From Gemmatimonadota bacterium (GTDB taxonomy: Bacteria > Gemmatimonadota > Gemmatimonadetes > Gemmatimonadales > Gemmatimonadaceae): 10,510 bases of DNA. The position numbers and the translations under genes were made by a program. The notes below the pieces were generated by a model, which was not told where the DNA came from, made no database searches, and saw only the letters and a program-made list of their open reading frames with translations. This document shows, one piece after another, positions 1 through 5,565 of the stretch (positions are counted from its first letter, which is position 1; every line of letters starts with the position of its first letter). The DNA lies in assembly GCA_947457715.1 (NCBI GenBank), contig CANGXK010000049.1:1-10510 (forward strand). The letters are read 5' to 3'.

Positions 1-223
1 CACCGACCAGCAGGTCACCCCCGAACAGGCCGACTCCGTGGCCACCATGCTCAAGGGCAGCGGCAACAAACTCGTGACGGTGCACCACTTCCCCGCCACC
101 AACCATCTGTTCCTGGTCGATCCCTCCGGCGCACCCGCCGGCTATACGTCGCTCAAGGACACGAAAATGCGGCGCGAGGTGCTGGGCGCGTTGGCGGATT
201 GGATGGTGCGGGTGCTGAAATGA
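1..223 (+). CDS. Alpha/beta-hydrolase (dienelactone hydrolase / S9-peptidase-like), C-terminal fragment
   Basis: Only the last 73 codons are present; the reading frame enters the window at base 2 and ends at the TGA at 221-223. The visible sequence looks like the end of an alpha/beta-hydrolase fold. Near the edge there is an Asp in the context TDQQVTPEQA (Asp codon at 5-7), which resembles the acid-residue turn of hydrolases. About 33 residues later comes a His in the context TNHLF (codon 104-106), placed where the catalytic His normally sits. An amphipathic final helix follows (REVLGALADWMVRVL). The nucleophile Ser elbow must lie upstream, outside the window, so the substrate cannot be judged. 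The ORF also contains an internal GTG at 38, but the frame is open to the window edge, so that is not a credible start. The gene converges on the Uma2 gene, and its stop codon overlaps the outer end of the inverted repeat at 221-349. Confidence 0.75.
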   Translation, partial: TDQQVTPEQADSVATMLKGSGNKLVTVHHFPATNHLFLVDPSGAPAGYTSLKDTKMRREVLGALADWMVRVLK

Positions 224-349
224 ACGGCCAAATGCTTAAGGAGCAGGACGGAGGGTGTCGGGAAGGAGGATGCAGGACAGCAGCACCGTGCACCTCCCCC
301 CTCCCTCCTGACACTCTCCTTCCTGCTTCCTCGGCAGTTGGCAGTTAGC
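221..349. repeat. Head-to-head inverted pair of an interspersed repeat; probable bidirectional terminator
   Basis: Two copies of one repeat face each other. The right arm (300-349, + strand) starts CCTCCCTCCTGACAC and ends in GGCAGTTGGCAGTT. The left arm, read on the minus strand from 269 down to 221, starts CCTCCTTCCCGACACCCTCC and ends in TTTGGCCGTTCA. Aligned without gaps the two match at 37 of 49 positions by my count. The 30-base centre (270-299) contains the small palindrome GCACCGTGC. The whole element sits exactly between two convergent genes. Transcribed from either side it could form a long imperfect stem, so a role as a two-way terminator or mRNA 3'-end stabiliser is plausible but is inference. 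No U-tract follows the stem in either direction. Confidence 0.6.
291..347 (+). repeat. Interspersed pyrimidine-rich repeat, copy with a matching copy at 2703-2759
   Basis: This 57-base unit aligns without gaps to 2703-2759, with 46 of 57 identical bases by my count. The 5' part is a C/T-rich stretch (CACCTCCC, CCTCC, TCCTGA, CTCCT, CCTGC). The 3' part is not low-complexity: it carries CCTCGGC followed by GTTTGGC/GTTGGC and GTT. The conserved tail argues for common descent rather than shared base composition alone. This copy is also the right arm of the inverted pair at 221-349. I see no coding potential in it. Confidence 0.6.
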
Positions 350-360
350 GTTACTCAGTT
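333..360 (+). repeat. Period-7 degenerate tail of the interspersed repeat
   Basis: The tail of the repeat copy reads as four consecutive heptamers: GGCAGTT, GGCAGTT, AGCGTTA, CTCAGTT. The first two are identical and the last two have decayed. The copy at 2745-2758 keeps two heptamers (GGCGTTT, GGCGGTT). The run ends at the first base of the Uma2 stop codon. Confidence 0.4.
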
Positions 361-926
361 CACTTCCCCGCCGCCTCAAAAAAACCCACCAAGTCCACCA
401 CGAACGGCGTCGACATTCCATCCGGCTGCCACGTGACGGTCTTGCTCAGCACCTCGCCAGGATCGTCCTGACCTCGCCACCGGGACACGTTACGCGCGGC
501 GGGATTGATCACCCAGTACTCCCGAACGCCCTCCCGCAGGTACAGGTCGCGCTTGACCTGGTAGTCCAGCAGCGGATTGCCGGGCGATACCACTTCGACG
601 GCGAGCAACAGGTCGTGCAGGTCGTACGGATACGGTGGGCGCTTGCCATCGACCTTCCGAATGACGAACACGTCGGGCTGCACACGATTCCGACGGCGAT
701 CACCACGACGCACATCCGACGGCGACACCATGGCCTTCCCGACGTCGCGGCCCATCAGGTAGTCGCGCAGCAACGCGTGCAGTTCGCCGACGACATCCTG
801 ATGCATTTCTCCCGGGCCGGGAGTCACGAACAGCACCCCGTCGATGATCTCATAGCGCTGCCCGTCGTCGGGCAGCGCATCGAGCATATCGACCGTCCAC
901 TCCGGAGTGATCGCGGGCATACCCAT
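360..926 (-). CDS. Uma2 family endonuclease-fold protein (formerly DUF820)
   Basis: The product is 188 aa, the usual length for Uma2 proteins, which adopt a PD-(D/E)XK nuclease-like fold. Their cellular role is largely unknown, though they are often found in many copies per genome. Landmarks run in the family order. An N-terminal RYEIIDGVLFV strand lies at about 24-34. A QPDVFVI strand carries the metal-site Asp85. The core LLAVEVVSPGN strand carries Glu111. Lys125 follows in DYQVKRDLY, and then comes the characteristic GVREYWVINP (133-142). All expected active-site-type residues are present, so the gene looks intact. Two in-frame ATGs lie at the 5' end (926 and 920), and neither has a Shine-Dalgarno sequence. 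On the minus strand a weak TTGCCC / TAACCT pair ends just upstream, which would fit a nearly leaderless transcript starting at the second ATG. The gene follows the permease gene on the same strand after a 151-base gap, so co-transcription is uncertain. Confidence 0.88.
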   Translation of the reverse strand: MGMPAITPEWTVDMLDALPDDGQRYEIIDGVLFVTPGPGEMHQDVVGELHALLRDYLMGRDVGKAMVSPSDVRRGDRRRNRVQPDVFVIRKVDGKRPPYPYDLHDLLLAVEVVSPGNPLLDYQVKRDLYLREGVREYWVINPAARNVSRWRGQDDPGEVLSKTVTWQPDGMSTPFVVDLVGFFEAAGK

Positions 927-1077
927 AGGTTATTGCACTCGGCGCGGGGAGGGCAAGGAGGCATCGCGCAGCATAGCGGGGATGCGCGCACCGTTCGTCA
1001 CCAGAAATGCGACAGCGGTGCAATGTTGCGGCAGCGCCATCCGACCACGCTGCGATAGCCGCCCACCGCCCGTCGGA
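927..1077. other. Short intergenic gap between permease and Uma2 genes, no gene seen
   Basis: This 151-base stretch separates two minus-strand genes. The + strand shows a 6-bp inverted repeat, TCCGAC (1040-1045) with GTCGGA (1072-1077), directly after the permease stop codon. The loop is 26 bases and there is no T-run, so it is a weak terminator candidate at best. ORFs that cross the gap on the + strand are low-complexity Arg/His-rich translations and look like shadows. I see no convincing promoter apart from the weak pair described for the Uma2 gene. Confidence 0.3.
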
Positions 1078-2568
1078 TCAGGCCGTCGGCGGCTTCACCG
1101 CCGGTGGTCCCACAAACCGCCGCCGCTCCCCCCCGTACCACGTCACCGCCGCCAACAGCCCCGCCCCCACGATGATGCCGAGCGCCTTGCCGTTGGGCGG
1201 TTGCACGCCGATCACCAGCAGCAGCACGATGCCCACCACGCACACGCAGGCCATCCATCGGTAGTGCACGCCCAGCGTCCATGGCCCGAAGCTCGTCCAC
1301 GTACGGCCGTAGGCGCGCAGCCCCAGCACCGTGGGCATGAGGTACGACAGATACAGGAAGATCACGCTCACCGACGTGATCGTCGAATACACCGGCGTGT
1401 ACAGCGTGAACGCGATCGCGAGCACGCATGTGAGCCAGATCGCCGTCGCCGGCACCTGACGCGTCGCGCTCACCCGGCGGATCGTCGTGGAGAACGGGAG
1501 CCCGCCGTCGCGGGCGAACGCGAACATCATGCGCGACGCCGACGTGACCGTGGCGAGCCCGCACAGGTACTGCGCGATCGCGATGCCCACAAACAACAGC
1601 GCCGCAAACCACGCCGGCAGCACCGAGCTGATCGTCCAGATCACCACGCGATCCCCCTGCTGCGCCGCCGCGTCGAGATCGGGCATGGCCAGCACGATGG
1701 CACACAACATCGCCCAGCCGAAAATCCCTGACACCAGCACCGAGCGTAGAATGCCGCGCGGCGCATTGTGCGCGGCGTTGATCGTTTCCTCGGCGGTGTG
1801 CGCCGAAGCGTCGAAGCCGGTGATGGTGTAGGCGGGAAGCATCAGCCCGAGCAGGAACAGCCACGCGGTGGATTCCCCGCGCGGCCACACCGGCGCCGAC
1901 GTAGGCAGGCCGCTGTAGTTCGTGAAGCGCACGAGCCGCGACAGATCGAGCGACGGCGCCGCGACAAGCAGGCTCACGGTGAGCACCACGGCCACCACCA
2001 GAATCAACACGCCGCTGAAGTCAGTGAGCCGCGTGGTGGCACGGATTCCGACATGGTTGATCAACGCCTGCGAGCCAGTGATCGCGGCGACGCCACCGAT
2101 CTGCAACCAGAACCGCGCGGACTCGGACAGGGTGGACAGGTCCATACCGAGCGCGGGGAGCATCGCGCCGGTGATGAACAGGTACGTGCCCACGTTGATG
2201 GCCGCGAGGACGGTCACGAGCCCGAACAGATTGAGCCATGCCGTGAGCCATCCCCAGCCGCGCCCCCCGAGAATCGACGCCCAGTGATACAACCCGCCCG
2301 CCGTGGGATAGGCGGAGGCGACCTGCGCCATCGTCGCCGCGAACGCAATCGCCAGGAGCGTCCCGAGAGGCCACCCCAGCGCGATGCCCGCTCCGCCGGC
2401 GGCGCCGAACCCGAGGTGAAACGAGGTGATGCCGCCGGCCAGAATGCAGATGATGGACAGCGAGATGGCGTAGTTGGAAAACCCGCTCATCCGCCGCAAC
2501 AGCTCCTGCCGGTACCCGAATCGCGCCAGCGTCTGGGTGTCCTTGCTCAGCGTGGACTCGTCGATCAC
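1078..2568 (-). CDS. APC superfamily amino acid permease (amino acid/choline transporter type)
   Basis: This is a polytopic inner-membrane protein of about 496 aa, expected to import an amino acid, GABA-like compound or related amine by ion-coupled symport. The exact substrate cannot be read from sequence. The soluble leader ends in RFGYRQELLRRMSGFSNYA. A glycine-rich first helix follows (ISLSIICILAGGITSF, about 36-50), then AYPTAGGLYHWASILGG (about 87-102), which is typical of the ACT/GABA-permease branch. The loop GFDASAHTAEETINAAHNAP (251-270) and SASRMMFAFARDGGLP (343-358) are also APC hallmarks. Hydrophobic segments are spread along the chain in the number expected for about 12 helices. 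I chose the GTG at 2568, which gives MIDESTLSKD, because homologous leaders resemble this. The frame stays open back to an ATG at 2718, with GTGs at 2577 and 2598, but that extension is unlike a permease and runs into the interspersed repeat. No strong ribosome-binding site decides the start. Confidence 0.85.
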   Translation of the reverse strand: MIDESTLSKDTQTLARFGYRQELLRRMSGFSNYAISLSIICILAGGITSFHLGFGAAGGAGIALGWPLGTLLAIAFAATMAQVASAYPTAGGLYHWASILGGRGWGWLTAWLNLFGLVTVLAAINVGTYLFITGAMLPALGMDLSTLSESARFWLQIGGVAAITGSQALINHVGIRATTRLTDFSGVLILVVAVVLTVSLLVAAPSLDLSRLVRFTNYSGLPTSAPVWPRGESTAWLFLLGLMLPAYTITGFDASAHTAEETINAAHNAPRGILRSVLVSGIFGWAMLCAIVLAMPDLDAAAQQGDRVVIWTISSVLPAWFAALLFVGIAIAQYLCGLATVTSASRMMFAFARDGGLPFSTTIRRVSATRQVPATAIWLTCVLAIAFTLYTPVYSTITSVSVIFLYLSYLMPTVLGLRAYGRTWTSFGPWTLGVHYRWMACVCVVGIVLLLVIGVQPPNGKALGIIVGAGLLAAVTWYGGERRRFVGPPAVKPPTA

Positions 2569-2861
2569 GCTGTCCACGTCGCGAAGGATCCCGGACACGC
2601 CGCCGGTGTGTGCATGGCGCCAATAGCGGCGCACGCGGATGGGGTCATCAGCTGATTCATGGAGGGAATTCTCGCGAGGGCGGGCGCCATGGGCAACCGG
2701 CTCACCTCCCTCCTCCATCCTGAGACCCTCCTCCCTGCCCCCTCGGCGTTTGGCGGTTCAGAACCCGCCATCAGCACGCCGTGCCCACTGCGCGTTATTG
2801 TGCGTCTGCCCGTGCGCCATCAGGTGGCCCCGAGCCACGCCCCCATAGACCACCGAACCAC
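2569..2861. other. Divergent intergenic region between permease and first metalloprotease
   Basis: This stretch must hold the promoters for the minus-strand permease and the plus-strand protease, yet I see no convincing -35/-10 pair for either. It contains one copy of the interspersed repeat (2703-2759). ORFs on both strands run through it, including upstream extensions of both flanking genes, but their translations are Arg/Pro/Ala-rich and lack signal sequences or motifs. I treat it as non-coding. The bases just before the protease ATG (caccgaaccac) contain no Shine-Dalgarno sequence. Confidence 0.5.
2703..2759 (+). repeat. Interspersed pyrimidine-rich repeat, solitary copy
   Basis: Matches 291-347 at 46 of 57 ungapped positions, including the tail CCTCGGC-GTTTGGC-GGTT. 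Unlike the first locus, I find no inverted partner within about 60 bases on either side. It therefore cannot form the same hairpin and is better described as a dispersed element than as a fixed terminator. It lies in a divergent promoter region, overlapping the far 5' end of the open permease frame. Confidence 0.55.
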
Positions 2862-5444
2862 ATGCGACACGCGTCCCTGTCGATCGCCGCCGCCGGGCTC
2901 GTGCTCGGCGCCTGCGTCCAAACCACGGCGACCCCGAAGCCGACCCCGGCGCCCGCCCCCGCGGCGGCGCCAGCCGGCCGGACCACCGGCGCGCCAAACC
3001 AGAGTGGCGGCCAGAGTGGCGGCCAGAGTGGCAGCCAACCCGGCGCACCGGGCGGCGCCAACGCCGCACAGGACCCGCAGCCACGCCCCTACGGGACCGT
3101 CATCACGCCGCGCGCCGTCACCAAGAGCGGCGTGTTCAAGATTCACTCCGTCGGCAGCCGTCTCTACTTCGAGATCCCGCGCGCGGAACTCGGCAAGGAC
3201 TACGTCATCGTCACCACGCTCGCCGGCACGCCCGACGAAATCGGCATTCGTGGCACGCAGGGCGGCAACAACCTCGTGCGCTTCGAACGTCGCGACAATC
3301 GCATCTTCGTGCGCGAAGCCGATTACCGCGACATCATCGCCGATAGCGCCGCCTCGCAGCGCATGGCCGCCGAGTTGATCGGTGTGACGAAGATTCTCGC
3401 CGCGCTCAACATCGAAGCGTATGGCGCCGACAGCTCAGCGGTCGTGGAAGTCACGCGCATGTTCACCGGTGGCGTGGCCGAATACACCGCGCTCGGTCGT
3501 CGCGCTACCGTCGATGCCGCGCGTTCGTACATCGACCGCTTCGCCGCCTACTCGCGCAACGTGAACGTCACCGCCGTGCAGAGCTTCACCCCGCAGGGCG
3601 GCGCGCCCGGTGGTGGTGGTGGCGCGCCCGGTGCGGCGGCCGCGACGGCGCCGACGACCGAGAAGTACACCTTCTCGATCGCCAAGCTGCCCGACGTCCC
3701 CATGCAGCCGCGCTTGCTCGACGAGCGCGTGGGGTACTTCGGCGTGCAGCAGCGTGACTTCTCCGGCGGCACGCAGCGTGTGGAAACCAAGCGCTACATC
3801 TCGCGCTGGCGCCTCGAGTGCTCCGACAAGAAGGTCGGCAATCTGTGCGTGCCCAAGAAGCCGATCACGTACTACCTTGACCCCGCCACGCCGGCGTGGA
3901 TCAAACCGTGGATCAAGAAGGGCATCGAAGACTGGCAGGTGGCGTTCGAAGCCGCCGGCTTCCACAAGGGCATCGTCGCGGCCGAAGCACCGGCCAACGA
4001 TCCCGACTTCTCCGGCGAAGACGCCACCGTCGCCATGGTGCGCTGGCTCCCGTCGGCCACCGAAAACGCCGTCGGTCCGAGCCTCAAGGATCCGCGCACC
4101 GGTGAAATCATCGACGCCGATGTGCAGACGTATCTCAACGTCATGAACCTCGGTCGCTCGTGGTACTTCACGCAGGTCGGCCATCTCGACAAGCGGGCGC
4201 AGAAGTTCCCGTTCCCCGACTCGCTCGCCGGTCGCCTGCTCGAATACGTGACCGCGCACGAAGTGGGACACACGCTCGGCTTCCCGCACAACTTCAAAGC
4301 CAGCTCCATGTACCCCGTGGACAGCGTGCGCTCGAAGACGTGGGTCGCCAAGAACGGTCACGTCGCCACGCTGATGGACTACTCGCGCTTCAACTATGTC
4401 GCGCAGCCGGAAGACGGGATCGCACTCGACGATCTCATTCCGAAGGTCGGTCCGTACGACAAGTACGCCGTGATGTGGGGCTACTCGCCGATTCCGAACG
4501 CCAAGACGCCGGAAGCCGAGAAGGCCACGCTCGACGAGTGGTCGAAGATGCAGGACACGATCCCCTGGCTCCGTTTTGCCAACGACGGCGGCGCGCAGGG
4601 TGCCGATCCGGGTGAGCAGTCGGAAGCCGTGGGTGATGCCGATGCCGTGCGTGCCACCACGCTCGGCGTGAAAAACCTCAAGCGCACCATGGCCATCCTG
4701 GAATCGGCCACCGCGTGGAAGGAGGGCTCGACGTACGACGACCTCGAAGAACTCTACGGCCGCACCGTCGGTCAGTGGGCCACCGAGATGGGCCACGTGG
4801 CGCGCATCATCGGCTCGTCGTACAAGCAGGAGAAGCTGGTGGGCCAGAAGGGCGTCGTGTGGCAGAACGTGGAGCCCAAGCGCCAGAAGGACGCGCTCCA
4901 GTTCCTGCTCGACAACGCCTACACCACGCCCACGTGGCTGCTCGACGAGAGCATCCTGCGCAAGATCGAGTCGAACGGCAGCTTGAGCCGTGTCGGCGGC
5001 GCGCAGGCCCGCTCGCTGGCGTCGGTGGTCAGCAACGACCGCCTCGCCCGCATGATCGAGCTGGAAGCGATGGCCTCGAGCAAGAGCGACGTGTATCCGG
5101 TGGCCGACATGCTCACCGATCTGCGTCGCGGCCTCTGGAAGGAAATCGAAGCCGGTGCACCGATCGACGCCTTCCGTCGTCGTCTGCAGCGCGTGTACCT
5201 CGAAGCGATGGCGAGCAAGATCAACCCGCCCGCCGCATCGGCCGCGCCGCAGGCGCCGGCTGGTGCCCGCGGCGCGCCGGCACCGGCCACCACGGCCGAC
5301 TTCCGACCGATCCTCAAGAGTGAAATGCGGGCGCTCGACGCCGATCTGGTGGCGGCCATTGCCAGGACCCGTGATCGCATGAGCAAGGCGCACTTGGAAG
5401 ACGCGCGCGATCAGATCGCCAAGATGCTCGACCCGAAGGACTAA
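2862..5444 (+). CDS. Zinc-dependent met-zincin metalloprotease lipoprotein (DUF5118/DUF5117/DUF4953 type), copy 1
   Basis: The product is 860 aa. I start at the ATG at 2862 because it opens directly onto a lipoprotein signal: basic MRH, a short hydrophobic core, and lipobox LGAC with the lipidated Cys at 18. An in-frame GTG at 2781 would add 27 charged residues in front of the signal and is rejected. A Pro/Ala/Gln/Gly/Ser linker (about 19-73) follows. Next come a DUF5118/DUF5117-like region from PRPY (74) to about 310, a Cys pair (320, 329), and the catalytic met-zincin domain. There HEVGHTLGFPH gives zinc ligands His466, His470 and His476 with catalytic Glu467; the Met-turn is LMDYSRFNY (Met505). 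All key residues are intact, so activity on peptides or proteins in the cell envelope is expected; the substrate is unknown. A second Ala/Pro linker (about 788-807) precedes a helical C-terminus. It is tandem to a same-length paralog 121 bases downstream. No Shine-Dalgarno sequence is seen. Confidence 0.9.
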   Translation: MRHASLSIAAAGLVLGACVQTTATPKPTPAPAPAAAPAGRTTGAPNQSGGQSGGQSGSQPGAPGGANAAQDPQPRPYGTVITPRAVTKSGVFKIHSVGSRLYFEIPRAELGKDYVIVTTLAGTPDEIGIRGTQGGNNLVRFERRDNRIFVREADYRDIIADSAASQRMAAELIGVTKILAALNIEAYGADSSAVVEVTRMFTGGVAEYTALGRRATVDAARSYIDRFAAYSRNVNVTAVQSFTPQGGAPGGGGGAPGAAAATAPTTEKYTFSIAKLPDVPMQPRLLDERVGYFGVQQRDFSGGTQRVETKRYISRWRLECSDKKVGNLCVPKKPITYYLDPATPAWIKPWIKKGIEDWQVAFEAAGFHKGIVAAEAPANDPDFSGEDATVAMVRWLPSATENAVGPSLKDPRTGEIIDADVQTYLNVMNLGRSWYFTQVGHLDKRAQKFPFPDSLAGRLLEYVTAHEVGHTLGFPHNFKASSMYPVDSVRSKTWVAKNGHVATLMDYSRFNYVAQPEDGIALDDLIPKVGPYDKYAVMWGYSPIPNAKTPEAEKATLDEWSKMQDTIPWLRFANDGGAQGADPGEQSEAVGDADAVRATTLGVKNLKRTMAILESATAWKEGSTYDDLEELYGRTVGQWATEMGHVARIIGSSYKQEKLVGQKGVVWQNVEPKRQKDALQFLLDNAYTTPTWLLDESILRKIESNGSLSRVGGAQARSLASVVSNDRLARMIELEAMASSKSDVYPVADMLTDLRRGLWKEIEAGAPIDAFRRRLQRVYLEAMASKINPPAASAAPQAPAGARGAPAPATTADFRPILKSEMRALDADLVAAIARTRDRMSKAHLEDARDQIAKMLDPKD
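3000..3035 (+). repeat. Three tandem 12-bp in-frame repeats in the lipoprotein linker
   Basis: CAGAGTGGCGGC occurs at 3000-3011 and 3012-3023, with a one-base variant (CAGAGTGGCAGC) at 3024-3035. The unit encodes QSGG, QSGG, QSGS. It lies in the flexible linker between the lipidated Cys and the folded domains. Near-identical copies at the nucleotide level suggest recent slippage, and unit number would change linker length without breaking the frame. Confidence 0.75.
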
Positions 5445-5466
5445 GCCGGCCGGCAAATGTGTTAAG

Positions 5467-5505
5467 ACGGGAGCGCTTGACTCCCCTACGGTCGAGCGCT
5501 CCCGT
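5467..5505 (+). terminator. Strong 15-bp hairpin after protease copy 1
   Basis: The arm ACGGGAGCGCTTGAC (5467-5481) pairs with GTCGAGCGCTCCCGT (5491-5505) across a 9-base loop. Fourteen pairs are Watson-Crick and one is a T-G wobble. The hairpin starts 23 bases after the stop codon. It is very stable but is followed by AGAATCAAGGG rather than a U-tract, so classical intrinsic termination is doubtful. A partial terminator, a processing site or a 3'-end stabiliser between two tandem genes are all possible. Confidence 0.6.
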
Positions 5506-5519
5506 AGAATCAAGGGTGG

Positions 5520-5538
5520 GCCCGCGAAGCGCGCGGGC
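5520..5538 (+). terminator. Second GC-only hairpin before protease copy 2
   Basis: GCCCGCG (5520-5526) pairs perfectly with CGCGGGC (5532-5538) across the loop AAGCG. A run of five T (5549-5553) follows, but ten bases away and after C/T-rich sequence, so it does not fit the usual terminator geometry well. It lies 27 bases ahead of the next start codon and could instead affect translation of the second protease. Confidence 0.4.
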
Positions 5539-5565
5539 ATCTCCTCCCTTTTTCGATCAGGTCCA

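Noticed and set aside
1040..1077. TCCGAC/GTCGGA inverted repeat after the permease as a terminator
   Set aside because: Only 6 bp of stem with a 26-base loop and no T-run; easily found by chance in this composition.
907..1731. Plus-strand ORF of 274 codons crossing the Uma2-permease gap
   Set aside because: The translation is dominated by Arg, His and Pro with no fold-like pattern, and it overlaps the permease gene on the other strand for most of its length.
1768..2655. Plus-strand ORF of 295 codons opposite the permease
   Set aside because: The Arg/Gln/Pro/His-rich translation is typical of a shadow. The minus strand encodes an unmistakable polytopic permease over the same bases.
2781..2861. 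GTG start giving protease copy 1 a 27-residue N-terminal extension
   Set aside because: It would bury the lipoprotein signal peptide and lipobox behind a Pro/Arg-rich stretch. The paralog starts exactly at its signal peptide.
3000..3035. Tandem 12-bp units considered as a CRISPR-like or regulatory array
   Set aside because: The units are adjacent without spacers, in frame, and encode a QSGG linker; they are a coding microrepeat.
3435..5540. Antisense ORF of 701 codons over protease copy 1
   Set aside because: Same compositional shadow as for copy 2; no domain recognised, and it crosses the intergenic hairpin.
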